From assembly GCA_963742405.1 (NCBI GenBank), contig CAVUMB010000004.1, forward strand, positions 186,001 through 250,000: a DNA stretch of 64,000 nucleotides, read 5' to 3'. The notes under the pieces were generated by a model. It was not told the origin of the DNA. It ran no database searches and was given only the letters and a program-made list of their open reading frames with translations. Shown piece by piece: positions 9,417 through 17,930 of this stretch. The translations under genes were made by a program, and so were the position numbers. Each line of letters begins with the position of its first letter. The first letter of the stretch is position 1. The DNA comes from JAGVSR01 sp963742405. Lineage in GTDB: Bacteria > Pseudomonadota > Alphaproteobacteria > Rhizobiales > Hyphomicrobiaceae.

Positions 9417-9755
9417 ATGCAGCGGCCGTTCGTTCACCCTTCCGTCGATGCTATCACGCTAGCAGGCATCCTTTACGCTTTGGCCGATCCCGTCCGGCTG
9501 CATATCATCCGACGTATCAGAGACGGAACGTGCGCCATGAATTGTTCGGAGGCGGCACCAGAGAAGATGGCCAAGTCGACCCAGTCGCATCATTTTCAGG
9601 TGCTTCGCGAGGCGGGGCTGATCCGCTCCGAACGGCGGGGCGTGGAGGTGATCAACTCTCTGCGCTGCGATGAGATTGGCGCGAAGTTTCCAGGTCTCGT
9701 GCCCGCAATCTTGACGGCAGCCGAACAGCGCAACGGCGTAGATACGCCCGAGTGA
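9417..9755 (+). CDS. ArsR-family transcriptional regulator
   Basis: A 112-residue winged-helix repressor-type protein. ALADPVRLHIIRRI is the usual opening helix of ArsR regulators, and SQSHHFQVLREAGLIRSERRG is the recognition helix and wing. Two Cys lie in the segment CAMNCSEAAPEK, but there is no classical ELCVC metal-binding motif, so sensing of a metal is not assured. A perfect palindrome lies 36 bases upstream. The hydrolase gene follows after 19 bases in the same direction, so an autoregulated two-gene operon is likely. Confidence 0.88.
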   Translation: MQRPFVHPSVDAITLAGILYALADPVRLHIIRRIRDGTCAMNCSEAAPEKMAKSTQSHHFQVLREAGLIRSERRGVEVINSLRCDEIGAKFPGLVPAILTAAEQRNGVDTPE

Positions 9756-9774
9756 CAGAGCGAGGTCGGCGCCG

Positions 9775-10656
9775 ATGTTCGAAGGATTTGCTCGCGGTCG
9801 CAACCGGATAGGCGACATCGACATCGCGCATGTGATCGGCGGCAACGGTCCGCCGGTGCTTCTTCTGCACGGCTATCCACAGACGCTGGCGATGTGGGCG
9901 AGAATTGGCCCAGTTCTGGCGGAGCGCTTCACAGTCGTTGCCGCGGACCTGAGGGGGTATGGCGACAGTTCGAAGCCGGCGTGCCTGCCCGACAGATCGA
10001 ATTATTCCTTTCGCGCTATGGCCGCGGATCAGGCGAGCCTGATGCGCGCACTCGGGTTTGAGAGCTTTCATGTCATCGGCCATGATCGGGGTGGGCGGGT
10101 TGCGCATCGGCTGGCGCTCGACGAAGCCGGCCGCGTCCTGTCGCTTTCCGTGCTCGATATCGTGCCCACCTACGCGATGCTGATGGAGACGAGCCGGCAC
10201 GTGGCGGCCGCCTACTGGCACTGGTATTTCCTGGCGCAACCCGAACCGTTTCCCGAAACTCTGATCGGCCGCGATCCGGATTACTTTTTCGAACACTGCC
10301 TCGTCGGCTGGGGCAAGGTGCCACTCGATGCGTTCGATCCCACACTTCTGCAGGCGTATCGTACCGCGTGGCGCAATCCAGCGTTCGTCCACGGATCGTG
10401 CTCGGATTACCGGGCCACGCTGACGGTTGATCTCGCGCACGATACCGCCGATAGCAGCCGGAAAGTTGCGTGCCCATCGCTCGTCTTCTGGGGGACCAAG
10501 GGCCTGATGCACGAACTCTTTGATATGGAGGGGGAGTGGGAAAAGTGCTTGATGCGGCCGCAGTTCGCGACCCTTCCAGGGGGTCATTTCTTCCCCGATC
10601 AGTTTCCAGAAGAGACCGCTGCGCGGCTTTCAACTTTTCTCAGCGGCACTGCTTGA
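9775..10656 (+). CDS. Alpha/beta hydrolase, haloacetate (fluoroacetate) dehalogenase-like
   Basis: A 293-residue alpha/beta hydrolase. LLLHGYPQTLAMW provides the oxyanion region, GHDRGGR the nucleophilic Asp (~104) with the Arg pair that binds the carboxylate in fluoroacetate dehalogenases, VLDIVPTY a second Asp (~128), AYWHWYFLAQP the His-Trp pair of the halide pocket, and GGHFFPDQ the catalytic His. All hallmark residues of haloacetate dehalogenase (EC 3.8.1.3) are therefore visible, though related epoxide-hydrolase-like enzymes share the scaffold. A signal peptide is absent. It would hydrolyse a 2-haloacid to the hydroxy acid plus halide. It follows the ArsR gene and is probably repressed by it. 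Confidence 0.85.
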   Translation: MFEGFARGRNRIGDIDIAHVIGGNGPPVLLLHGYPQTLAMWARIGPVLAERFTVVAADLRGYGDSSKPACLPDRSNYSFRAMAADQASLMRALGFESFHVIGHDRGGRVAHRLALDEAGRVLSLSVLDIVPTYAMLMETSRHVAAAYWHWYFLAQPEPFPETLIGRDPDYFFEHCLVGWGKVPLDAFDPTLLQAYRTAWRNPAFVHGSCSDYRATLTVDLAHDTADSSRKVACPSLVFWGTKGLMHELFDMEGEWEKCLMRPQFATLPGGHFFPDQFPEETAARLSTFLSGTA

Positions 10657-10659
10657 AGC

Positions 10660-11802
10660 TCAGCCGAGGCGGCGGCGGAACTCGTCGTAGCCATAGGTGC
10701 GCACGACGTCGTAGCGCCCGTCTTCGTGCAGCATGGCCATGTCCGGCAAGGGCGTGCCGTTAAAGGTCGTGTTCTTCACGAACGAATACTGCATCATGTC
10801 GGTGAAGATCAGCCGGTCGCCGACGTGCAGCGGATCGGCGAACGAATAGTCACCGATAACGTCGCCGGTCATGCAGGTTTTGCCGCCAAGTGTGTAGGTG
10901 TGGGCGAGCACGCCCGGCTTTTTCGCCCCAATGATATGCGGCGTATAAGGCACCTCAAGTACGTCCGGCATGTGTGTCGACGCCGACGTATCAAGGATCG
11001 CGATCTCCTTTTCGTTGCGATGCAGGTCAAGCACCGTTGCAACGAGCCAGCCGGTATTGACGACGAGGCCAGCGCCCGGCTCCAGAATGATCTCGACGCT
11101 GAAAGCCCGCTTAAAATCCTGCAACGCCGCGATCAGCGGTTCCAGCTTGTAGCCGGGCCGGTTGATGAAATGTCCGCCGCCGAAGTTGACGGCCTTCACC
11201 TGCCGGATCTCGTCGGCAAAGTTCTCCGCAACGTGCTTGATCAAGCCGACGGAACCTTCCTCGCGGGCTTCGCAGAGCGCGTGCGCGTGAAAAATGTCGA
11301 TTTCGCCCCACGGTATTTGCGCGCTCTCGGCCTTGGTCGTTCCGAAGCGCGATCCGGGAGCGCAAGGATCATAGAGATTGCCGCCTAAAGTGGCGCTGGA
11401 GAAGCCAGGATTGATGCGCACGCCCACGTGCCGCCCCGCCGCCTTTGCCGTCGCCATATGCTTGGTCAACTGGCCGGGAGAATTGAAATAGATATGATCG
11501 GCAATCGTGACGAGGCGCTCGACCTCGCCCGGGCCATAGGCCGGCGCATAGACGTGTACTTCCTTGCCAAACTCGTCCCGACCTAAGCGCGCCTCGTACT
11601 CGCCGGAAGCGGTCGTCCCGTCGAGTGTCTCGCGCAGCAGCGGGAAGGCCGCCGGCATCGCCCACGCCTTGGTCGCCAGCAGCATTTTAATGCCGGCTTC
11701 CTGCTTTAGCCGTGCGGCCGTTTCGAGATTGCGTTTCAGGCTCGCCACGTCGAGAACATACGCAGGGGTCATGATGCCGGCAGGCAAATTGGGCATGGTC
11801 AT
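10660..11802 (-). CDS. nspC: Carboxynorspermidine decarboxylase
   Basis: A 380-residue PLP enzyme of the alanine-racemase fold. MLLATKAWAMPAA places the PLP Lys at ~45; FNSPGQL, GVRINPGFSS, FGGGHFINRPGY and ILEPGAGLVVNTG are characteristic of NspC, as are the C-terminal LGGKTCMTGDVIGDY (active-site Cys-Asp) and FTDMMQYSFVKNTTFNG. It decarboxylates carboxynorspermidine/carboxyspermidine to the polyamine. The partner gene for carboxynorspermidine synthase is not adjacent, so the pathway would depend on a distant gene. A second ATG two codons in is also possible. The gene converges on the hydrolase gene with a 3-base gap. Confidence 0.93.
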   Translation of the reverse strand: MTMPNLPAGIMTPAYVLDVASLKRNLETAARLKQEAGIKMLLATKAWAMPAAFPLLRETLDGTTASGEYEARLGRDEFGKEVHVYAPAYGPGEVERLVTIADHIYFNSPGQLTKHMATAKAAGRHVGVRINPGFSSATLGGNLYDPCAPGSRFGTTKAESAQIPWGEIDIFHAHALCEAREEGSVGLIKHVAENFADEIRQVKAVNFGGGHFINRPGYKLEPLIAALQDFKRAFSVEIILEPGAGLVVNTGWLVATVLDLHRNEKEIAILDTSASTHMPDVLEVPYTPHIIGAKKPGVLAHTYTLGGKTCMTGDVIGDYSFADPLHVGDRLIFTDMMQYSFVKNTTFNGTPLPDMAMLHEDGRYDVVRTYGYDEFRRRLG

Positions 11803-11935
11803 CGTTCGATGTTACTCCGGGCGGCGCGTGAGAGGACCGGGTATATGGCACTGCAGGAGCATTTGATAAAGCCCTGGTCGGACACGGGGACGGTCTGTCG
11901 TTGAACTGGAACATGCGCGTGGTACTGGCCGGCTT

Positions 11936-12379
11936 TTACTCGGCAATCGTGACTTCGAAACTGCGCGAGACCATTTCGCCTGTCGCGAGTTTTGCCGCGA
12001 CGGCGAAGCGGTCAACGCCGGATGCGCCTGGACGGGCCGTGTAATAGACGCCGGTGCCGGTGACCGCGCGGCCCGTGCACGAGCCTGTAGCCGATGTGGC
12101 GACATTCGTTTGTTGCCCTGGCCGGAAGGTGATGTCGCCCTGCATGGGGGTGGCGGTAATGGTGACAACAGGGGCTGCAAGACTAGCACAGGCTGCGTCG
12201 AAGGCAGAGAACACGAACACGCGCGCGGGGCGGCCGGGAACAACCGGCATGGTTCGGGTCGCTGCGTCTTGAGTTGGTGCCGACGCGGCGGGTCCCGCCG
12301 TCGGCGACGGTGCCGCGGAGCAGCCTGCCAGCGTGTTGCCGGCGAAAATTAAGATCAAGACGGCGCGTGATGTGATCAT
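11936..12379 (-). CDS. Predicted lipoprotein of unknown function
   Basis: Starting at the ATG at 12379, a 147-residue protein begins with a lipoprotein signal peptide (MITSRAVLILIFAGNTLAGC, lipobox LAGC). A Pro/Ala/Thr-rich linker and a ~100-residue domain follow (VFVFSAFDAACASLAAP ... FRPGQQTNVATSATGSC), probably a beta-rich periplasmic domain. No strong Shine-Dalgarno is seen for this start or for the ATG at 12424 further upstream, so the start is inferred from the signal peptide. No family recognised. Confidence 0.6.
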   Translation of the reverse strand: MITSRAVLILIFAGNTLAGCSAAPSPTAGPAASAPTQDAATRTMPVVPGRPARVFVFSAFDAACASLAAPVVTITATPMQGDITFRPGQQTNVATSATGSCTGRAVTGTGVYYTARPGASGVDRFAVAAKLATGEMVSRSFEVTIAE

Positions 12380-12475
12380 CAGGAATATGATTGCTTTGTT
12401 CAGTCGCCTGCGTCGAGCAAACATTGTTCGCGGCTGCGAATTCGCTCTACGGTCCCCAGAGCAGGAGGATTGAGC

Positions 12476-12799
12476 ATGGGCGAAAAGCCATCCGCGAGCC
12501 CGGCCGAAGGGCGGCCAAGAATGCCGCAGTTGTTGCGGTTTCTCGCCTTGCACATGGCCATTGGACTTGCCGTCGGCGTTATCGTGGCTTCGCTGATGAT
12601 CCTGCTCAATCTTGCCGGTTTAAAGGATCTGCTGATCGAGGAACGGGAGCCGTTCATTGCGATCTTTCTGCTGTACGCCTTTAACGCATTGACGTTCGGC
12701 AGCGTGGCGATGGGAATTGCGATCATGACGCTGCCCTATGACGACATCTGCGATATGCGCGATCCCAACGACCACAAAGACGGCGGTCCGCTGCGCTAG
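12476..12799 (+). CDS. Two-span inner-membrane protein of unknown function
   Basis: A 107-residue protein with a polar N-terminus and two predicted membrane helices (~20-45 HMAIGLAVGVIVASLMILL and ~62-85 FNALTFGSVAMGIAIMTLP). The pattern resembles small membrane proteins common in Hyphomicrobiales with no assigned role. GCAGGAGG upstream supports the ATG at 12476. It is divergent from the lipoprotein gene and overlaps the stop of the GNAT gene by 4 bases. Confidence 0.75.
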   Translation: MGEKPSASPAEGRPRMPQLLRFLALHMAIGLAVGVIVASLMILLNLAGLKDLLIEEREPFIAIFLLYAFNALTFGSVAMGIAIMTLPYDDICDMRDPNDHKDGGPLR

Positions 12800-13260
12800 G
12801 CGGTCAGGCTTTGCGTAAGCATGAGGCGGAAAGGGACCATCGTCGAGCGCGTGAAACCAAAGCCAGCATAGAAATCCTGCGCGGCTGTGTTGTCGTGGTC
12901 GGTCAACAGAGTGATTCGTGTAATTTTGTCGGCTCGAGCCTGCTCTATGATGGCAGCCATCAGTCGTTGCCCGACACCGCGCCCGCGATGCGCGGCCGTG
13001 ACAATGACATCTTCCAACATCGCAACCGGGCATCCGAGATACGTTGAGATGGTGTAATGCAGAACGCCCATAGCTATCGGCCGGCCGTTGAGTTCGGCCA
13101 AAACGATGCGCACGGAATCGCCGCGATCGAGGAGTTGCGTCAGTCCGCGGATTTGTTGCGTCCGGTCCGGGGCAAACTCCCGCTCCTGGGCAAAAAGCTC
13201 CCCCAGTAGATCGGCTAGAGGCCCGATATCGGCATGCGTGGCGTTTCGGATGGTGGGCAT
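12796..13260 (-). CDS. GNAT-family N-acetyltransferase
   Basis: A 154-residue single GNAT domain. The acetyl-CoA binding motif A is visible as LEDVIVTAAHRGRGVGQRLM, followed by ARADKITRITLLTDHDNTAAQDFYAGFGF (motif B), typical of small-molecule or protein N-acetyltransferases. AGAGGAAG lies ahead of the ATG at 13260. The substrate cannot be deduced, and the neighbours do not suggest a pathway. Confidence 0.9.
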   Translation of the reverse strand: MPTIRNATHADIGPLADLLGELFAQEREFAPDRTQQIRGLTQLLDRGDSVRIVLAELNGRPIAMGVLHYTISTYLGCPVAMLEDVIVTAAHRGRGVGQRLMAAIIEQARADKITRITLLTDHDNTAAQDFYAGFGFTRSTMVPFRLMLTQSLTA

Positions 13261-13376
13261 GCGTGTCGCTTCCTCTTTGACGATCTTGCCGTCAACCAGA
13301 TGCAGATGTTACACAGTTACACAACGGCAAGCGCCGCGACGATAACCGCTGCTCGGGCAGCACATGGGAGTGAAAC

Positions 13377-13916
13377 ATGAAACACGTAGTTGCAACCGCT
13401 ATCATTGGCAGCGCGGTATTGACCCTGGGAACGATGGCTGCGGATGCGGCATCACTGGTTTCGGCCAAGAAACTCGAAGTTAATGTCGAGAAGACTAAAG
13501 CAGAGGCTGAGCGGACGGCCCTGTGGGCGAAGGTCGGCGGTTGGTGTGCCATTGCGGAATGGCATCCCGCGATCGCCAAGTGCGAATTGAGCAAGGACGG
13601 GGACGTTGAATTCCGAACGTTGACGCTGAAGGATGGCGGTGTGATCAAGGAGAAGCTCCTGGAGACGGGCACCACGAGCTACAAATACGAGATCATCGAA
13701 AGTCCGTTACCGGTAAAAAATTATACGGCGATGTTTTCGGTGACTCCCGACGATGACGATCTTGACGAGATCAACGTGCTTTGGTCGGCGACGTTCGATG
13801 CAAACGGCAAGGAAGACACGGAAGCCCGTAGCGTCATTGACGGCATTTTCAAAGCGGGCATGGAAAGCATCAAGGCCAAATATGCTGATTCTAAAAAGGG
13901 CGAGGACAAGAAGTAG
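13377..13916 (+). CDS. Exported SRPBCC (polyketide cyclase/MxaD-like) protein
   Basis: A 179-residue protein with a signal peptide (cut after ~24, MAADAAS) and a START/Bet-v-1-like SRPBCC domain: ALWAKVGGWCAIAEWHPAI is the diagnostic opening, followed by YKYEIIESPLPVKNYTAMF. Periplasmic SRPBCC proteins of this kind include MxaD of methylotrophs, but no methanol dehydrogenase genes are nearby, so that role is only a possibility. GGGAG precedes the ATG. It ends just before a bidirectional terminator shared with the convergent Tyr/Arg-rich gene. Confidence 0.85.
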   Translation: MKHVVATAIIGSAVLTLGTMAADAASLVSAKKLEVNVEKTKAEAERTALWAKVGGWCAIAEWHPAIAKCELSKDGDVEFRTLTLKDGGVIKEKLLETGTTSYKYEIIESPLPVKNYTAMFSVTPDDDDLDEINVLWSATFDANGKEDTEARSVIDGIFKAGMESIKAKYADSKKGEDKK

Positions 13917-13945
13917 AACATTATCCCTTATGTGAAATCCAATAA

Positions 13946-13979
13946 ATAACGGGCCGGAATATTTTTCCCGGCCCGTTAT
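13946..13979. terminator. Bidirectional Rho-independent terminator
   Basis: A 12-bp inverted repeat ATAACGGGCCGG / CCGGCCCGTTAT around a T-rich loop, between the convergent SRPBCC gene and the Tyr/Arg-rich protein gene. Confidence 0.8.
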
Positions 13980-13997
13980 CATTTCAAGTCCCTAGAA

Positions 13998-14321
13998 TTA
14001 GAAACCGAAGCCGAGGTAAATACCCGGGCGGCGACGGTAGTACGGATATCCGTACCCGTAACCGGAGTACGCGCCATATCCGTAATATGGACGATAATGG
14101 CGCCGATAGCCGTACCGATGCCGATAGCCGTACCGATATGGCCTCCAGCCGCGATGGCGATAGTGTCGACGGTAATAACGGACTTGTTCTGCTGCCTTGC
14201 CGTCGATCTTCGCATTCTGCGTCGCCACACCTGCCCCTGCGAGCGGTGCCGCGATCGATGGCGCAGTCATTGCGAATGCGCCCATTACGGCCGCAGCCGC
14301 GAGGGCCAGTTTTAGTTTCAT
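13998..14321 (-). CDS. Exported Tyr/Arg/Gly-rich low-complexity protein
   Basis: A 107-residue protein: signal peptide (MKLKLALAAAAVMGAFAMTA, cut near SIAAP), a short Ala/Gly linker, then ~55 residues made almost only of Tyr, Arg, His and Gly (repeating YRYGYRHRYGYRRHY-like units), ending GIYLGFGF. GAGGAG lies 6 bases before the ATG at 14321 and overlaps another ATG at 14327, which is therefore unlikely to be the start. Such proteins are common in Hyphomicrobiales and are thought to be surface or periplasmic, but function is not known. Confidence 0.75.
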   Translation of the reverse strand: MKLKLALAAAAVMGAFAMTAPSIAAPLAGAGVATQNAKIDGKAAEQVRYYRRHYRHRGWRPYRYGYRHRYGYRRHYRPYYGYGAYSGYGYGYPYYRRRPGIYLGFGF

Positions 14322-14351
14322 GCCCATCTCCTCGATTGCATTGAACAACAC

Positions 14352-14684
14352 TTCCCCGTGTGTCTGCTGAACTAATCAGTCAGGCAGTTGGTTGCAAGGA
14401 AACACATTTGTTTTCCAAACTGTCACTTTCTTCATAAGCCCGATTTTGCTGTGAACTGGATTTATTTGCTGCTGCTGCGAGATGAGCACAACGCGTAAGG
14501 CGGGGAGATTAGTGATGATGATACGCGTGCGGATGGCGATGTGACGAGTATACAGGATGACGGCTGTCCGCTTGCGCCGAGCGCACTAAGACCCGCTGCA
14601 ACTTGACGTCGCCCTCACTTGCCTTAGGATATGTGCGCCGCGATGTCGCACATTTAACGTGACTACGGGTAGGAGCACGGTGCA
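14352..14684. other. Intergenic region without a recognisable gene
   Basis: A 333-base gap between the Tyr/Arg-rich gene and the DUF2189 gene. It holds promoter space for both divergent genes. I see no conserved element apart from weak A/T-rich stretches around 14395-14470. Confidence 0.5.
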
Positions 14685-15521
14685 ATGGCTGCGCATAACT
14701 GGCCCGAGGTTCGCCGGGTGACGCTCGATGATCTCAATGAAGCGGTCGTTGCCGGGATCGCCGATTTTCGCGCCTATCCCGGTTACGGGGTGGCAATCGG
14801 CGCTGCCTTCGCAGTTTTGGGCTGGGTCTTGTTTCTGCTGCTGGCCGAGATGGGTTTGCCGTTTCTCATTTATCCAGCGGCCATGGGTTTTGCGCTGATC
14901 GCACCGTTCGCCGCCGCAGCCTTTTACGCCGTGAGCGATTTGCGCGAACGCGGCCAGCCGGTCACGCCGGCCGCGGTCATTGCCGGCCTCAGCCGTGAGC
15001 GTCACCGACGGGATCTTGGCTGGATGGCGCTCGTGACCTTCCTGGCGCTGATCCTTTGGCTCGAAATCGCGGCTGTACTGACGTTCGCCGTCGGTGGGAT
15101 TAACACGTTCGACACCGACTATTTTGCCAAGCTGCTCGATAGCCCGTTGGGCTTATTGTTTCTTATTATCGGCAATCTGGCGGGTGCGGCGATCGGGTTT
15201 GCCGTGTTCGCGATCACGGTCATCTCGTTCCCCATGCTCTATCATCGCGACACGGATTTCATCACAGCGATGGTGACGAGTGTGCGCCTCGTCGAGAAGA
15301 ATCCGGTTACGCTGATCGCTTGGGCCATTTTCATCGGCTTCATCATCACGCTCTCGGTGATGACGGCCTTCGTCGGATTGGTGATCTTGCTTCCCATCAT
15401 TGGCCATTCGACATGGCATCTCTATCGCTTGGCGGTCGAGCCCGTCCGTTCATCGCTGCCGGTGTCGAACACGTCGGTCGTCGAACCAGACGTCATTGCC
15501 GGCCGCCTCGCGGAGGGCTGA
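14685..15521 (+). CDS. DUF2189 integral membrane protein
   Basis: A 278-residue inner-membrane protein with about six hydrophobic helices. The opening VRRVTLDDLNEAVVAGIADF and the central DLRERGQPVTPAAVIAG fit the DUF2189 family (putative integral membrane proteins of alphaproteobacteria). AGGAG lies upstream of the ATG. No transport or catalytic motif is visible, and nothing in the context suggests a function. Confidence 0.88.
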   Translation: MAAHNWPEVRRVTLDDLNEAVVAGIADFRAYPGYGVAIGAAFAVLGWVLFLLLAEMGLPFLIYPAAMGFALIAPFAAAAFYAVSDLRERGQPVTPAAVIAGLSRERHRRDLGWMALVTFLALILWLEIAAVLTFAVGGINTFDTDYFAKLLDSPLGLLFLIIGNLAGAAIGFAVFAITVISFPMLYHRDTDFITAMVTSVRLVEKNPVTLIAWAIFIGFIITLSVMTAFVGLVILLPIIGHSTWHLYRLAVEPVRSSLPVSNTSVVEPDVIAGRLAEG

Positions 15522-15709
15522 CACGCGGTCTCGGTGCGCGTCCGGCTGTTGCCAAGGCGTCGATCCTCCGGGTCCTTCATCAAACCGCCCCGGTCGCTCC
15601 TGCGTCCGGGGTTATTGTTTTGCTCGGCTCGTCATATTGCCGGCTCAGTGACGGAACGGGTACCGCACTCGCACCGTTGCTATGGCGTGACACCGATTGA
15701 CGTCATTTG

Positions 15710-17083
15710 ATGTCACTTCGTTTGGTTTTCCAATCTTCACTCAAATTCCGGTCCGGGGGATTACAAATTTCTGTGCCGACAGAACATGGCGCGGCACAGG
15801 CCGATAGAACGAACCCTTCGATTGCGGCACAGGGCGGCCCCACGACGCTGCGCGCTGCGCTGGCGCCGGTATCTGCCCTTTTGTTCAGCGTTGGGCTGCT
15901 GCTCATGGGGAACGGGCTGCAGGGCACTTTGGTGCCGGTGCGCGCAAACCTGGAACATTTCCGCGCCTTCGAATTGGGACTTCTGGGTACCGCGTATTTC
16001 TTCGGCTTCACGGTCGGTTGTTTGCACGGACCGGCCTTGGTGCGCCGGGCCGGGCACATCCGCGCCTATCTCGCCATGACGTCGGTGGCGTCGGGCATCG
16101 CGCTGCTGCATCCCATGGCCGTCGATCCTGTCGTGTGGTGGATCTTGCGCAGCGTGACCGGATACTGCTTCGCGGTGCTCTACATCGTCATCGAAAGCTG
16201 GATCAACGAACGCTGCGACAACCGCGTGCGCGGCACGGTGTTCTCCGTTTACACGATCGTCAACTTGACGGTGATCACGCTCGGCCAGCTCATGCTCGGC
16301 TTTGCCGATCCGCAGTCTTTCGTGCTGTTTGCACTTGCCTCAATCCTGATTTCGTTTGCTGCGCTGCCAATCGCGTTCACCGCTGCCGCGCACCCGCAGA
16401 TGGTGGCGAGCGTCCATCCCCGCCTCGGCGACCTGGCGCGGATCTCGCCGGTGGGGACGGCGGGCTGCTTCGTCGTCGGCCTCGCCAACGGTGCGTTCTG
16501 GACGCTCGGGCCGGTGTTTGCCGCCGATGCCGGTCTGGACGCTGGCGGCATCGGTCTGTTCATGAGCGCGGTCGTGCTTGGGGGCGCGGTGGCGCAGTGG
16601 CCGCTCGGGCGCCTGTCGGATCGCATGGACCGGCGCTTCGTCATGCTCGTGGCGGGCTCGATCGCGCTCGGCGCGGCAATCTCGCTGATGATCGTGCCGC
16701 ACGCCGACCGCACCTCCATGATGATGGCCGGCGCCGCGTTCGGGGCGGGCGCGTTTCCCCTCTACCCGTTGGCCGTCGCGCATGCCAACGACAACGCGCG
16801 TGCCGACCAGTTCGTGGAAGTTTCGAGCGGGCTGCTGCTGGTGGTCGGTATCGGTTCGGCCATCGGACCCTTCATCGCGTCGCTGCTGCGGCAGGTGATG
16901 GACATGCCGATGCTGTTCATCTTCACCGGGGCCGTGCACACGGTTTTGATCGGCTACATTCTGTGGCGGATCAACTTACGCCGGGCGCCCGACAGCGAAG
17001 ACCGGATCGAATTCAACGATGCGGCCATCGCGGCGACGACCGTCGGGTCGTATGATCCTGTCGCGGCGTCACCTGCAAACTAA
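15710..17083 (+). CDS. MFS transporter
   Basis: About 457 residues with twelve predicted membrane helices. The cytoplasmic loop 2-3 region and the repeat in the second half, GRLSDRMDRRFVMLVAGSI, are major facilitator signatures; ESWINERCDNRVRGTVFSVY resembles the YcaD/MFS_1 group. The substrate is unknown, though this group often acts in efflux. Start is uncertain: the ATG at 15710 adds ~55 polar residues before the first helix, while a GTG at 15774 gives a shorter N-terminus with GGGGA upstream. Confidence 0.85.
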   Translation: MSLRLVFQSSLKFRSGGLQISVPTEHGAAQADRTNPSIAAQGGPTTLRAALAPVSALLFSVGLLLMGNGLQGTLVPVRANLEHFRAFELGLLGTAYFFGFTVGCLHGPALVRRAGHIRAYLAMTSVASGIALLHPMAVDPVVWWILRSVTGYCFAVLYIVIESWINERCDNRVRGTVFSVYTIVNLTVITLGQLMLGFADPQSFVLFALASILISFAALPIAFTAAAHPQMVASVHPRLGDLARISPVGTAGCFVVGLANGAFWTLGPVFAADAGLDAGGIGLFMSAVVLGGAVAQWPLGRLSDRMDRRFVMLVAGSIALGAAISLMIVPHADRTSMMMAGAAFGAGAFPLYPLAVAHANDNARADQFVEVSSGLLLVVGIGSAIGPFIASLLRQVMDMPMLFIFTGAVHTVLIGYILWRINLRRAPDSEDRIEFNDAAIAATTVGSYDPVAASPAN

Positions 17084-17314
17084 GTATTCATATAAAGATA
17101 TAATGTAATGATCGGCGGGTTGCTTCATCTTTCGAAGTATATTCTCAAACTAATCTTCGTAATTTAATAATATTTTCCTGTCACAATATTTTATAATATT
17201 TCGTTTTATTTTCCTTTAAACACGCCACGGACACATTTTACCTGTAGTTTCCAATAATGATTTGACGATATACATATCAGATCATGTTCTTTCCGTCATA
17301 CTTTGGAGGTTTTC
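17084..17314. promoter_or_regulatory. AT-rich leader upstream of CsbD-like gene
   Basis: About 230 bases far richer in A/T than any neighbouring stretch, with runs such as ATATAAAGATATAATG and TTATAATATTTCG. It precedes the CsbD-like gene. Likely promoter and possibly a binding region for a nucleoid protein; no EcfG-type match was found in it. Confidence 0.4.
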
Positions 17315-17542
17315 ATGTCCAGTCCCGTCCAAGCTGAAAAAGCCAATACTGCGGCCACATCCGCCGCCCCTGCCGGCATGCGTAGCGAAGTGGCCCATCG
17401 TTGGTCCAAGTTTACCGCCGCCGATGTCACGGCGCTCAAGGATAAGGACGACCTGATTGCGCAGGTTCAGTCCAAGTACAGCATCGAACGGGCCCAGGCC
17501 CTCACCGAGGTTGATGCTTTCGCCAAGGGCCGGTCACTCTAA
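17315..17542 (+). CDS. CsbD-like small stress protein
   Basis: A 75-residue soluble protein whose C-terminal half (RWSKFTAADVTALKDKDD, then YSIERAQALTEVDAFAKG) follows the CsbD general-stress-protein pattern (W-K-ltddDl then y-g-i-ea). The N-terminus is Ala-rich. GGAGG 6 bases before the ATG at 17315 decides the start. An alternative ATG at 17303 overlaps this site and is unlikely. Its role is probably stress-related by family; a distant relation to YjbJ/CsbD is plausible but not certain. Confidence 0.65.
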   Translation: MSSPVQAEKANTAATSAAPAGMRSEVAHRWSKFTAADVTALKDKDDLIAQVQSKYSIERAQALTEVDAFAKGRSL

Positions 17543-17930
17543 GACCTGCTTTCGACGACGCGGTGTGCGCTGCTTCAGGCTTGCCTGGAGCGGCGCATTT
17601 CGTTTGTGGCGACGGTTGCGTCGCATCGTTCTTGCGCGTGCGTTTGCGCCGAGCCTTGGCGGCGGCGGGCGCGATCAGCGCATCGAGCCGGGCGGCGAGT
17701 GCATCGATTTCCGCGCGCAGGTCGCGCAACTGACGGACCATCGCGCTCGGATGCTGCTGACGGCGGCGCTGCATCATGTGGCGTTGGGTGTCGCGCTGAA
17801 GAACGACTTCCGCTTTTTCGAGTTGAAGGGCGGTGCGTTCGGCGCGGCGTTCGAGGCGGGTGCGGGTTCGCTGCTCGTGCGATCTACAAGGCGAAGCGGG
17901 TTCAAAGGGCGGGCGTGCGGGATCGCTCAT
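17502..17930 (-). CDS. Basic coiled-coil hypothetical protein
   Basis: From the ATG at 17930 (GGAG ten bases upstream) a 142-residue frame encodes a charged helical segment (ERRAERTALQLEKAEVVLQR ... VRQLRDLRAEIDALAARLDA) then a basic tail rich in Lys/Arg/Pro. The coiled-coil pattern is phasin- or PHA-associated-like in composition, but no domain is recognised. The 3' end overlaps the CsbD-like gene by 41 bases on the other strand, which lowers confidence. Confidence 0.45.
   Translation of the reverse strand: MSDPARPPFEPASPCRSHEQRTRTRLERRAERTALQLEKAEVVLQRDTQRHMMQRRRQQHPSAMVRQLRDLRAEIDALAARLDALIAPAAAKARRKRTRKNDATQPSPQTKCAAPGKPEAAHTASSKAGLRVTGPWRKHQPR

Noticed and set aside
9652..10587. 311-codon minus-strand frame
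   Set aside because: Shadow of the alpha/beta hydrolase, which has complete catalytic motifs.
16018..17055. 345-codon frame on the plus strand inside the MFS gene
   Set aside because: Arg/Ala/His-rich, no domain; shadow of the MFS gene whose helices are clear.
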